This document shows, in pieces, positions 1 to 7,104 of a stretch of 22,116 nt of DNA. Both the position numbers and the translations under genes were made by a program. The notes under the pieces were generated by a model that ran no database searches, had not been told where the DNA came from, and was given only the letters and a program-made list of their open reading frames with translations. Positions within the stretch are counted from its first letter, which is position 1, and every line of letters starts with the position of its first letter. Source of the DNA: TC-15 sp034437275 (lineage in GTDB: Bacteria; Chloroflexota; Anaerolineae; Aggregatilineales; Aggregatilineaceae); the NCBI GenBank assembly GCA_034437275.1, contig DAOTUD010000081.1, positions 1 to 22,116 on the forward strand. Reading direction: 5' to 3'.

Positions 1-1253
<1,253 letters not shown>

Positions 1254-1273
1254 GCGTTCCCCAGGCCAACCGG

Positions 1274-1321
1274 CAGCGTACAGGTGTGCGTGTGAGCAGC
1301 ATGTCCCTGTACGCTGTTTTT
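1274..1321 (+). terminator. Rho-independent terminator after dnaK
   Basis: A perfect 11-bp stem, CAGCGTACAGG (1274-1284) with CCTGTACGCTG (1306-1316), closes a 21-nt loop and is followed by five T (1317-1321). It lies 20 bases after the dnaK stop. The loop is long, so termination may be partial and let some transcripts continue into dnaJ. Confidence 0.75.
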
Positions 1322-1333
1322 GTACAGTCACGG

Positions 1334-1363
1334 TTGTGCGATGGGGTGCGAGTAGGATAGAAT
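1334..1363 (+). promoter_or_regulatory. Candidate promoter for dnaJ
   Basis: TTGTGC (1334-1339), 18-base spacer, TAGAAT (1358-1363), placed between the dnaK terminator and the dnaJ start. The match to sigma70 consensus is fair. No CIRCE element is visible. It is supported mainly by position. Confidence 0.35.
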
Positions 1364-1391
1364 CGGCTTCCGGAAGACGGACACAGACGAA

Positions 1392-2555
1392 ATGGAACGG
1401 ACAATGCCACGAGATTATTACGACGTATTGGGTGTATCCCGCAATGCTTCCAAAGACGATATCAGGCGCGCGTTCCGCAAGCTGGCGCGGCAGTACCATC
1501 CTGATATAAACAACGCGCCGGATGCCGAAGACCAGTTCAAGGAGATCAACGAGGCGTACCATGTGCTGTCGGACGACGACAAGCGCGCGGCCTATGACCA
1601 GTTTGGCCATGCCGGTGTCAACGGCGGGATGCCCGGCGGCGGATTCAGTGGCTTTGGCGGATTTTCGGGCCTGGATGAGATTTTCGAGGAATTCTTCGGC
1701 GGGGCGTTCGGCATGGGCGGGCGTCGCCGGCGGCGGCGCGGCGCGATGCAAGGCCGCGATCTGCGCTATGACCTGACGATTGACTTCAACCAGGCCGTAT
1801 TTGGGGCCGAGGTCGATATCGACGTGCGCCGCCGCGAAAAATGTGATGTGTGCGGCGGCAACGGGGCCGAACCGGGCACCTCGCCGCGCACCTGCCCGGA
1901 GTGTAACGGCACGGGCCAGGTCCGGCGCACGCAGCAGACCTTCCTGGGCAGCATGGTCAACGTTATGGACTGCCCGCGCTGCAAGGGGCGTGGCGAGGTC
2001 GTGGATACGCCGTGCCACAACTGCAACGGGTCCGGTGCGGTGGAGAAGGTCCGCACGCTGACCGTCTCGATTCCGCCCGGGGTGGACGACGGCACGCAGA
2101 TTCGGCTCGGCGGCGAAGGCGGCCCCGGCCAACGCGGCGGCCCGTCCGGCGATCTGTACGTGGTGCTGAACGTGACGCCGCACGAATTCTTCAAGCGGCG
2201 CAATAATGACATCATCCTGGAAGTGTCGGTCAATGTGGCGCAGGCCGCGCTGGGCGACACGATCATGGTGCCGACCGTCGATGGCGAGGCCGAGATCACC
2301 GTCCCGGCGGGCACGCAGTCTGGCAAGATCGTCCGGCTGCGCGGGCAGGGCGTGCCCCGGCTGCGGCGCGACGGCAGCACGTCCGGGCGCGGCGATCAAC
2401 TGGTGGTGCTGTCGGTCAACATTCCCGACAAGCTCACCAAAGAGCAGCGCCAGTTGTTCGAGGAATTGGGGCGGACGCTCGGCTCCGAGGTGATCCCGCA
2501 GAAGGTTGGGCGCGGCTTTTTCGACCGCGTGACGGATTTCTTCGCCGGGACGTAG
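1392..2555 (+). CDS. dnaJ: Chaperone protein DnaJ (class A Hsp40)
   Basis: Co-chaperone that stimulates DnaK ATP hydrolysis and delivers clients. It has 387 residues, close to the normal length. The J domain comes first, with the catalytic HPD at residues 36-38, followed by a Gly/Phe-rich segment (GGGFSGFGGFSGLDEIFEEFFGG) with an unusually basic RRRRRR run. All four zinc-binding CxxCxGxG repeats are present (CDVCGGNG, CPECNGTG, CPRCKGRG, CHNCNGSG), so this is a full class A protein. The C-terminal client-binding domain and dimerisation tail end in GFFDRVTDFFAGT. The start is uncertain: ATG at 1392, or ATG at 1404 giving MPRDYYDVLGV, which fits the family N-terminus better. Neither has a strong ribosome binding site. 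Confidence 0.96.
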   Translation: MERTMPRDYYDVLGVSRNASKDDIRRAFRKLARQYHPDINNAPDAEDQFKEINEAYHVLSDDDKRAAYDQFGHAGVNGGMPGGGFSGFGGFSGLDEIFEEFFGGAFGMGGRRRRRRGAMQGRDLRYDLTIDFNQAVFGAEVDIDVRRREKCDVCGGNGAEPGTSPRTCPECNGTGQVRRTQQTFLGSMVNVMDCPRCKGRGEVVDTPCHNCNGSGAVEKVRTLTVSIPPGVDDGTQIRLGGEGGPGQRGGPSGDLYVVLNVTPHEFFKRRNNDIILEVSVNVAQAALGDTIMVPTVDGEAEITVPAGTQSGKIVRLRGQGVPRLRRDGSTSGRGDQLVVLSVNIPDKLTKEQRQLFEELGRTLGSEVIPQKVGRGFFDRVTDFFAGT

Positions 2556-2571
2556 ACAAGGCGGAAAACTG

Positions 2572-2667
2572 ACCCCTCCCTAAATCCCTCCCCGTAAACG
2601 GAGGGGCTTTTTGACCTCGGTCTATTTTCCCCTCTCCGTGTGCGGGGAGGGGGCCAGGGGGAGGGGT
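2572..2667. repeat. Dispersed C-rich palindromic repeat, copy R1
   Basis: The ends form a 9-bp inverted repeat, ACCCCTCCC (2572-2580) and GGGAGGGGT (2659-2667). Two internal hairpins sit between them: CCCTCC...GGAGGG around 2586-2606 and CCCCTCTCC...GGGGAGGGG around 2629-2651. The left end (CCCCTCCCTAAATCCCTCCC) recurs at 16599-16688 (reverse orientation) and in part at 21863-21881. It begins 16 bases after the dnaJ stop. Confidence 0.75.
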
Positions 2668-2675
2668 AAAAACGC

Positions 2676-2712
2676 GAGAAGCGGGCAAATCCACCCGGAT
2701 TGCCCGCTTCTC
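2676..2712. terminator. Strong hairpin after dnaJ, possible terminator
   Basis: A perfect 13-bp stem, GAGAAGCGGGCAA (2676-2688) with TTGCCCGCTTCTC (2700-2712), closes an 11-base loop. On the plus strand no T run follows. On the minus strand it is followed by GCGTTTTT. It probably ends or protects dnaJ transcripts, but the U tract is on the wrong side for a textbook plus-strand terminator. Confidence 0.5.
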
Positions 2713-2945
2713 TTGCGCGTATCACTTTGAGGAGGAGGACGGGGCCTTGTGGTCACGATGGGGCTACGATAACTGGTTCAGCGTGCTTCATTGAAGACCC
2801 CGTCGATGAAGATGTTAGCATACCCTGCCCGTCATGTCAATAAAAGTCATAAATATTTATAGTATTTATATAATTTCACCCGGCAGGCGCGCATTTACGG
2901 TACAATCAGGGGCATCAGCCCGGGCAGGAACAGCGAGGTGAGGCG
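2713..2945 (+). promoter_or_regulatory. Promoter region of prmA with an AT-rich island
   Basis: This gene-free stretch holds a sharp AT-rich island at about 2838-2876 in otherwise GC-rich DNA. The island includes a 12-bp palindrome ATAAATATTTAT (2849-2860) and a consensus TATAAT (2869-2874). A second -10-like TACAAT lies at 2901-2906, 40 bases before the start codon. No good -35 is correctly spaced for either, so the exact promoter is uncertain. No coding potential was seen in the stretch. Confidence 0.4.
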
Positions 2946-3863
2946 ATGAACTGGATCGAAGTGTCGGTCGAAGTCGACGGCGAAGCGGCGGAAGCGGTGG
3001 CGGATGTGCTGCGTTGCTACGGGCACCAGGGCGTCTCGATTGAGCAGGCCGGGTTCCCGACCGAGACCTGGCCGGACGAGGTTCCGCCCGCCGACCGGTT
3101 GATCGTGCGCGCGTACTTCCCGGAAACGGCGCAGGCCGAAGCCACCAAGCAGCAGCTTCGTGACGCGCTGCACCACATGAACCGGCTGTACCCCATCCCG
3201 CAGCCGGCGTTCACCGTCGTGCGCGACGAGGACTGGGCCGAAGCCTGGAAGCGCTACTACAAGCCGCTGCGTCTGGGCCGCCACCTGGTTATCCGTCCGC
3301 AGTGGATCACGGCCACCGATACGCGCCCGGAGGATGTCGTGCTGGTGATGGACCCCGGCATGGCGTTCGGCACGGGGACGCACCCCACCACGCAGCTCTG
3401 CCTGCTGGCGCTGGAGGACCTGCTGGCGGAGTGGTCGGGCGGCGAGGTGCTGGACCTGGGCTGTGGCTCCGGGATTCTGGGCATTGCGGCGCTCAAGCTG
3501 GGCGCGGCGAAGGTGCTGGCGCTCGATATCGACGAGCTGGCGGTCAACGCCACGCGCGAGAATGCCGACCTCAACGGCGTGGCCGACCGGCTGACCGTGC
3601 AGCAGGGCGGGCTGGAGTCGCTGGCGCACGCTGCGCGGCACTTCGACTTGCTGCTGGTCAACATCCTGGCGAAGGTGATCATCACGCTGTGCGACGCCGG
3701 GTTGGGCAATGTGGTGCGCGCGGGCGGGCGTGCCGTCTTCAGCGGGATCATCGACGAGCAGGCCGAGGAGGTCGAGGCCGCGCTGCGCCGAACCGGGCTG
3801 GCGCCGGTCGAACGCCGTACCCAGGGCGACTGGGTGGCGATCATCGCGCGCCGGGCGTGGTAG
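2946..3863 (+). CDS. prmA: Ribosomal protein L11 methyltransferase PrmA
   Basis: SAM-dependent methyltransferase that trimethylates ribosomal protein L11 in the cytoplasm. It has 305 residues, normal for the family. The N-terminal L11-recognition domain (to about residue 100) is followed by the family signature DPGMAFGTGTHPTT from residue 136. Then come the class I SAM-binding motif VLDLGCGSGILGIAALKLGA, the acidic loop LALDIDELAV and the post-I motif LLVNILAKVI, whose N/I pair is typical of PrmA. The ATG at 2946 has a strong ribosome binding site (GAGGTGAGG) close upstream. The dnaK-dnaJ-prmA gene order is widely conserved and supports the call. Confidence 0.95.
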   Translation: MNWIEVSVEVDGEAAEAVADVLRCYGHQGVSIEQAGFPTETWPDEVPPADRLIVRAYFPETAQAEATKQQLRDALHHMNRLYPIPQPAFTVVRDEDWAEAWKRYYKPLRLGRHLVIRPQWITATDTRPEDVVLVMDPGMAFGTGTHPTTQLCLLALEDLLAEWSGGEVLDLGCGSGILGIAALKLGAAKVLALDIDELAVNATRENADLNGVADRLTVQQGGLESLAHAARHFDLLLVNILAKVIITLCDAGLGNVVRAGGRAVFSGIIDEQAEEVEAALRRTGLAPVERRTQGDWVAIIARRAW

Positions 3864-3886
3864 GCGTCTTTTACGGGACGCTGTCA

Positions 3887-3963
3887 GGCCCTCACCCCGG
3901 CGCATTGCGCCGCCCCCTCGCCTCTGGCGAGGGGTGCCGTCCAAAGGACGGCGGGTGAGGGCC
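3887..3963. repeat. Cloverleaf-like palindromic repeat, copy R2
   Basis: An 11-bp perfect closing stem, GGCCCTCACCC (3887-3897) with GGGTGAGGGCC (3953-3963), encloses three consecutive perfect hairpins. These are GGCGC-ATT-GCGCC (3899-3911), CCCCTCGCC-TCT-GGCGAGGGG (3914-3934) and GCCGTCC-AAA-GGACGGC (3936-3952). It occupies most of the 114-base gap between the convergent prmA and cysE genes, where it could also act as a bidirectional transcription barrier. Its GGCCCTCACCC arm recurs at 21907-21917. Confidence 0.85.
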
Positions 3964-3977
3964 GTTGCTCGCGCGCG

Positions 3978-4706
3978 TCAGATCACGTAATCCAGGTCGT
4001 GCTCCTCGCTGCGCTCGCCCGGGTGACCGTCCTCGCTGTGGCCGTTGCGCGTACTGATGCCGCTATTGCCATTGGTGCGGACGGTATGCTCGACCTCGTC
4101 CAGCCGGTCGAGGATGCGGTCGAGGCGCTCGGCCAGCACATCCGGCAGGATGTCGTGCTGCAGGTCGGGACGGTGGCGCGACGGCGCGGGGCCGGTGCGC
4201 TGAACGGGCTTGCCGGGCACCCCGACCACGACCATGTTCGGCTCGACGTCTTTCACCACAACTGCGTTTGCTCCGATGCGTGTGTTTTTGCCCACAGTGA
4301 TCGCTCCTAATACTTTCGCGCCGGCACCGATCACCACCCCGTCTTCGAGTGTGGGGTGGCGCTTGCCGGGTTCCAGGCTGACGCCACCCAGCGTGACGCC
4401 GTGATATAACGTGACATCCGCGCCGATCTCGGTTGTTTCGCCGATCACGACGCCCATGCCATGGTCGATGAAAAAGCGCGGTCCGATGGTTGCGCCGGGA
4501 TGAATTTCGATTCCAGTCAAAAAACGCGAAAACTGCGCCAGCCAGCGCGCCAGCAGCCGCAGCCGCCAGCGCCACAGCCGGTGCGCGACGCGGTGCGCCC
4601 AGATGGCGTGCAGCCCGGCGTAGGATGTGAAGACCTCCAGCCAGTGTCGCGCCGCTGGATCGCGTTCCAGTGTGCAGCGAATGTCCTCGCGGATGGTGTT
4701 GAACAT
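3978..4706 (-). CDS. cysE: Serine O-acetyltransferase CysE
   Basis: Acetylates L-serine with acetyl-CoA to O-acetylserine, the first step of cysteine synthesis. It has 242 residues. A short N-terminal helical part is followed by the left-handed beta-helix hexapeptide repeats (about 65-165). These contain the catalytic D81-H82 in FIDHGMGVVIGETTEIG and the H117 region GKRHP. It belongs to the short-N-terminus class. Residues about 175-242 form a hydrophilic tail with a likely helix (DVLAERLDRILDRLDEVEH) that ends in DLDYVI. The terminal Ile is the residue known to insert into the CysK active site in the cysteine synthase complex. The ATG at 4706 has AAGGAGGAG upstream. It lies 27 bases after cysK on the same strand, so the two are almost certainly one operon under the leader attenuator upstream of cysK. 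Confidence 0.94.
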   Translation of the reverse strand: MFNTIREDIRCTLERDPAARHWLEVFTSYAGLHAIWAHRVAHRLWRWRLRLLARWLAQFSRFLTGIEIHPGATIGPRFFIDHGMGVVIGETTEIGADVTLYHGVTLGGVSLEPGKRHPTLEDGVVIGAGAKVLGAITVGKNTRIGANAVVVKDVEPNMVVVGVPGKPVQRTGPAPSRHRPDLQHDILPDVLAERLDRILDRLDEVEHTVRTNGNSGISTRNGHSEDGHPGERSEEHDLDYVI

Positions 4707-4733
4707 ACGGTTCTCCTCCTTGTTGAGGATGGG

Positions 4734-5666
4734 CTACTCGTCCAGCCCTTCGAACAGCGGCGTCGAGAAATAGCGTTCGCCCCACGACGGGATGATCACC
4801 ACGATCAGCTGGCCCGCCATCGCCGGGCGATGGGCGACTTGCAGCGCGGCCCACACCGCCGCCCCGGACGAAATGCCGATCAGCATCCCTTCCTCCCGGG
4901 CGACGCGGCGCGCAGTGGCGAAGGCATCCTCGCCGGTGACGCGCACGATCTCGTCGTAGACCGCGGTGTTGAGCACGTCCGGCACGAACCCGGCCCCGAT
5001 GCCCTGGATGGGGTGCTTGCCCTTCTCGCCACCGGAGAGCACCGGCGAGGCGTCCGGCTCGACCGCGATCACCTGCACGGCGGGGTTATGCGCTTTGAGC
5101 GCTTCGCCCGTGCCGGTGATCGTGCCGCCGGTCCCGACTCCCGCCACCAACGCAGCAACACGGCCTTCCGTGTCGCGCCAGATTTCCTCGCCGGTGGTGC
5201 GGCGGTGGACCTCCGGGTTGGCGGGGTTCTGGAACTGCTGCGGCATGAAGGCGTGCGCGTTCTCGGCCAGAATGGCGTTCGCCTGCTCGATGGCCCCGTT
5301 CATGCCGGCGTCGCCGGGCGTGAGGATCAGCTCCGCCCCCAGCGCGCGTAGGATTTTGCGGCGCTCGACGCTGACCGTCTCCGGCATGGTGACGACCAGC
5401 CGGTAGCCGCGCTGCGCGCAGACCATCGCCAGCCCGACGCCGGTGTTGCCGCTGGTCGGCTCGACGATCACGGTGTCGGCGTTGATTTTCCCGGCTCCCT
5501 CGGCGGCCTCGATCATCGCCAGGCCGATGCGGTCCTTGACGCTCTTGGCTGGGTTGTAGTATTCCAGCTTGGCGACGACCTGCGCCGGGGCGTCGTCGAC
5601 GACGCGGTTCAGGCGGACGAGCGGTGTATTGCCGACCAGTTCGGTTACGTTGGCTGCGATTTTCAT
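4734..5666 (-). CDS. cysK: Cysteine synthase A (O-acetylserine sulfhydrylase)
   Basis: PLP enzyme joining O-acetylserine and sulfide to cysteine. It has 310 residues from the chosen start. The PLP-binding lysine is K44 (NPAKSVKDRIG). The substrate-binding loop TSGNTG is at 71-76, the phosphate-binding Gly-rich loop is GVGTGGTITGTG, and the C-terminal GISSGAA is present. The start was set at the ATG at 5666 (MKIAANVTELVGNTPLV), which fits family N-termini and has AGGGGAG five bases upstream. A TTG at 5693 would add nine atypical residues. It is the first structural gene of cysK-cysE. A leader peptide, terminator and strong promoter lie upstream, indicating regulation by cysteine supply. Confidence 0.95.
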   Translation of the reverse strand: MKIAANVTELVGNTPLVRLNRVVDDAPAQVVAKLEYYNPAKSVKDRIGLAMIEAAEGAGKINADTVIVEPTSGNTGVGLAMVCAQRGYRLVVTMPETVSVERRKILRALGAELILTPGDAGMNGAIEQANAILAENAHAFMPQQFQNPANPEVHRRTTGEEIWRDTEGRVAALVAGVGTGGTITGTGEALKAHNPAVQVIAVEPDASPVLSGGEKGKHPIQGIGAGFVPDVLNTAVYDEIVRVTGEDAFATARRVAREEGMLIGISSGAAVWAALQVAHRPAMAGQLIVVIIPSWGERYFSTPLFEGLDE

Positions 5667-5714
5667 GTGGCTCCCCTTATTTCCTGATAACAACGGATAA
5701 CTGCGGTCGCTGAT

Positions 5715-5749
5715 AAAATAAAATCGGCCACGCTTGTGTTGCGTGACCG
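5715..5749 (-). terminator. Intrinsic terminator of the cysK-cysE leader (attenuator)
   Basis: Read on the minus strand, CGGTCACGC (5749-5741) pairs with GCGTGGCCG (5733-5725) over 9 bp with one G-U, around a 7-base loop. The U-rich tail ATTTTATTTT (5724-5715) follows at once. It stands between the leader ORF and cysK with no gene between, so it would stop transcription before cysK unless the competing antiterminator forms. Confidence 0.85.
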
Positions 5750-5818
5750 ACGAAATGAGCCGTTGGCTACGGATATGCCTGATCAGACCATAGCGTCACA
5801 CCACAAGCGCTGCTTGCG
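5731..5818 (-). promoter_or_regulatory. Attenuator switch: protector and antiterminator pairings
   Basis: On the minus-strand RNA, segment 2, CGCUUGUGGUGUGAC (5809-5795), can pair with segment 3, GUCACGCAACACAAGCG (5747-5731). This gives 15 bp (8+7, one G-U) with only an AA bulge. The pairing would consume the 5' arm, loop and start of the 3' arm of the terminator. Alternatively segment 1, CGCAAGC (5818-5812), pairs with GCUUGUG (5808-5802) in a 7-bp protector hairpin with an AGC loop, which blocks the antiterminator. Segments 1 and 2 lie inside leader codons 18-25, just past the Cys codons. This is the classical 1:2, 2:3, 3:4 layout. Confidence 0.75.
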
Positions 5819-5869
5819 CACCGAGACGACGCAGATACAGGAGCAGGCGAGCATGGTGTGAATGGACAT
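5783..5869 (-). CDS. Cysteine-rich leader peptide of the cysK-cysE operon
   Basis: A 28-codon ORF from ATG at 5869 to TGA at 5783, preceded by AGGA with a 7-base spacer. It contains four cysteines: the cluster CSCIC at residues 9-13, and C24. Cysteine is normally a rare residue, so a cluster of three in five codons directly upstream of a terminator and cysteine synthesis genes points to a sensor of charged tRNA-Cys. Stalling at codons 9-13 would block the protector segment (codons 18-20) and free codons 21-25 to form the antiterminator. Full translation to the stop would favour termination. The peptide itself need have no function. It is not homologous to anything I recognise; the call rests on arrangement, not family membership. 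Confidence 0.75.
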   Translation of the reverse strand: MSIHTMLACSCICVVSVRKQRLWCDAMV

Positions 5870-5922
5870 CAGGATATCCTGTGACTTTCCAAAATTTCCG
5901 TTTACGTTATGCACTATATGAC

Positions 5923-5952
5923 ATTATACGTCAGGTGATGGGCGTTTGCCAA
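5923..5952 (-). promoter_or_regulatory. Promoter of the cys leader-cysK-cysE operon
   Basis: On the minus strand, TTGGCA (5952-5947), 18-base spacer, consensus TATAAT (5928-5923). The transcript would begin near 5916, about 47 bases before the leader ATG. A dyad TGAC-N7-GTCA (5919-5933) is centred on the -10 box, and another inverted repeat sits just upstream of the -35 (5954-5972). Confidence 0.75.
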
Positions 5953-5953
5953 G

Positions 5954-5972
5954 CATTTGCTTTGTGCAAATG
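5954..5972. promoter_or_regulatory. Inverted repeat beside the cys promoter, candidate operator
   Basis: A perfect 7-bp dyad, CATTTGC (5954-5960), TTTGT, GCAAATG (5966-5972), ends one base upstream of the -35 box of the cys promoter. No U tract follows on either strand, so it is not a terminator for the epimerase gene. A binding site for an activator or repressor is the likelier reading; the factor is unknown. Confidence 0.45.
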
Positions 5973-6032
5973 GGCCATATTATGCAAACGATCATGCGCG
6001 GCTCATCACCTGTTAAGTCGGTGGCGAGTCGC

Positions 6033-6437
6033 TCAGCCCGGCAGTTCGTACAGCTCGACCAGCACGCCGCCCGCGCTCTTGGGGTGCACGAAGGCGTAGC
6101 GCGTGCCCTCCTCGCGGACGCGCGGCGTATCGTTGATCATCTCGACGCCGTGCCCGGCCAGCCGCGCGATCATCGCCTCGATGTCGTCCACCTCGACGCA
6201 CAGGTGATGCATCCCCTGGCCCTTTTTCGCCAGGTACTTGCCGATGCCGCTGCCGGCGTCGGTGGGTTCCAACAGTTCGATCTCGCTGTCGCCGACCGGC
6301 AGAAACGCGATGTTGACGTGCTCGCCGGGGTTTTCCTCGGTTTTGTCCAGGGGTATGCCCATCGCGTCGCGCCAGAAGCCCAGCGCCGCGTCCAGATTTT
6401 CGACTACAATCGCTACGTGATCGATACGCTTGATCAT
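6033..6437 (-). CDS. mce: Methylmalonyl-CoA epimerase (VOC fold)
   Basis: Interconverts the S and R forms of methylmalonyl-CoA in the propionate/methylmalonyl route that ends in B12-dependent mutase. It has 134 residues, the typical length. Two glyoxalase/VOC modules are visible. The first has RIDHVAIVVENLDAALGFW with ligand H7 and the IELLEP strand. The second has GMHHLCVEVDDIEAMI with H77/H78 and the final strand GVLVELYE with E128. It starts at ATG 6437 with AAGGAGC upstream. It is 24 bases downstream of the Fur-like gene on the same strand, so probably co-transcribed with it. No mutase is in the window. A glyoxalase I is the main alternative but fits the motifs less well. Confidence 0.88.
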   Translation of the reverse strand: MIKRIDHVAIVVENLDAALGFWRDAMGIPLDKTEENPGEHVNIAFLPVGDSEIELLEPTDAGSGIGKYLAKKGQGMHHLCVEVDDIEAMIARLAGHGVEMINDTPRVREEGTRYAFVHPKSAGGVLVELYELPG

Positions 6438-6461
6438 GGTGCTCCTTTGGGAGATGATGAA

Positions 6462-6980
6462 TTATGAGGGATCGCCGGACTCGCCAGCATCGGCGGCGGC
6501 GAGGACGGCGGTGCAGTCCGCGCAGTAGCCGACAAAGCACGAATGCGCCGAGAGCACCGTCACGCCCAGCGTGCGGGTCACCTCTTCGCGGAACGTGTCC
6601 ACGATATCCGATTCGACCGGCACCACCACCCCGCAGCGCTTGCAGGTCAGGGTGTATGTTTCGTTCTGGAAGCGAAAGCGATACTCCTCGCGATCCTGGC
6701 CCTCGCCCACGATGCGCCCATCGACCAGGCGCATCTCCTTGAACAACGCCAGCGTGCGGTAGACGGTCGCCAGGCTCAGGTGCGGGTCGCGCGCCTGGGC
6801 CAACCGGTGCAGCGTTTCCGCGTCGAGAAAGCGCGCCTGCTCGCGCAGCACATCCAGCAGCACGCGGCGCTGGCTGGTCATGCGGTGGCCGGCGTCGTGG
6901 AAGGCCTGTCGAATGGGGTCGTACTCGTCGTGTGTGTGATGCATAGTTGGGTTCACTGTTTGATGACGGTTCTGGCGCAT
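6462..6980 (-). CDS. Fur-family transcriptional regulator lacking the usual His cluster
   Basis: Metal- or peroxide-responsive DNA-binding dimer of the Fur/Zur/PerR class, 172 residues. The winged helix ends with the recognition helix LATVYRTLALF (about 70-80). Two CxxC pairs (C113/C116 and C153/C156) form the structural zinc site. The segment just before the first CxxC, normally His-rich (HHxH type), here reads RFRFQNETYTLTC with no histidine, so the usual sensory site is altered. H146 (AHSCF) remains. ATG at 6980 has AGGA close upstream; ATG at 6944 is an alternative. It is divergent from an ABC importer of the iron-complex/cobalamin class, a plausible target. The exact metal cannot be told. 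Confidence 0.88.
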   Translation of the reverse strand: MRQNRHQTVNPTMHHTHDEYDPIRQAFHDAGHRMTSQRRVLLDVLREQARFLDAETLHRLAQARDPHLSLATVYRTLALFKEMRLVDGRIVGEGQDREEYRFRFQNETYTLTCKRCGVVVPVESDIVDTFREEVTRTLGVTVLSAHSCFVGYCADCTAVLAAADAGESGDPS

Positions 6981-6998
6981 TGTTTCCTATCTGTCTTG

Positions 6999-7027
6999 AT
7001 TATCGCACACTCTCCGCCCTGCGAAAA
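6999..7027 (-). promoter_or_regulatory. Candidate promoter of the Fur-like gene
   Basis: On the minus strand, TTTTCG (7027-7022), 17-base spacer, GATAAT (7004-6999). The leader would be only about 10-15 bases. The -35 match is poor. Confidence 0.3.
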
Positions 7028-7047
7028 ATCCTAAGCCGCCTGGTAAT

Positions 7048-7077
7048 TTGACTCAGTTTTCTGTAGATTTTTATATT
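7048..7077 (+). promoter_or_regulatory. Upstream promoter P1 of the ABC importer operon
   Basis: TTGACT (7048-7053), 18-base spacer, TATATT (7072-7077). Five of six bases match consensus in each box. It lies in the intergenic space divergent from the Fur-like gene. Confidence 0.55.
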
Positions 7078-7104
7078 GTCAGCGCCCGAGCGAATGTTTA
7101 CAAT
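7076..7104 (+). promoter_or_regulatory. Downstream promoter P2 of the ABC importer operon
   Basis: TTGTCA (7076-7081), 17-base spacer, TACAAT (7099-7104), 47 bases before the start codon. It overlaps the -10 of P1 by two bases, so the two would compete for polymerase. Confidence 0.6.

Noticed and set aside
2731..2790. Strong ribosome-binding-like GAGGAGGAGG at about 2730 with a nearby GTG/ATG
   Set aside because: The frames stop after a few codons (TAA near 2770); no credible protein.
5667..5693. Upstream TTG start for cysK at 5693
   Set aside because: It adds nine residues absent from family members and overlaps the region just before the good ribosome binding site of ATG 5666.
5667..5952. 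T-box, SAM or other riboswitch upstream of cysK
   Set aside because: No T-box GGUGG/antiterminator bulge motif and no SAM aptamer core were found; the Cys-rich ORF and competing hairpins explain the region better.
6981..7020. Fur box overlapping the Fur-like promoter (GATAAT near 6999-7004)
   Set aside because: Only half-site similarity to the GATAATGAT pattern; it could not be supported as an operator.
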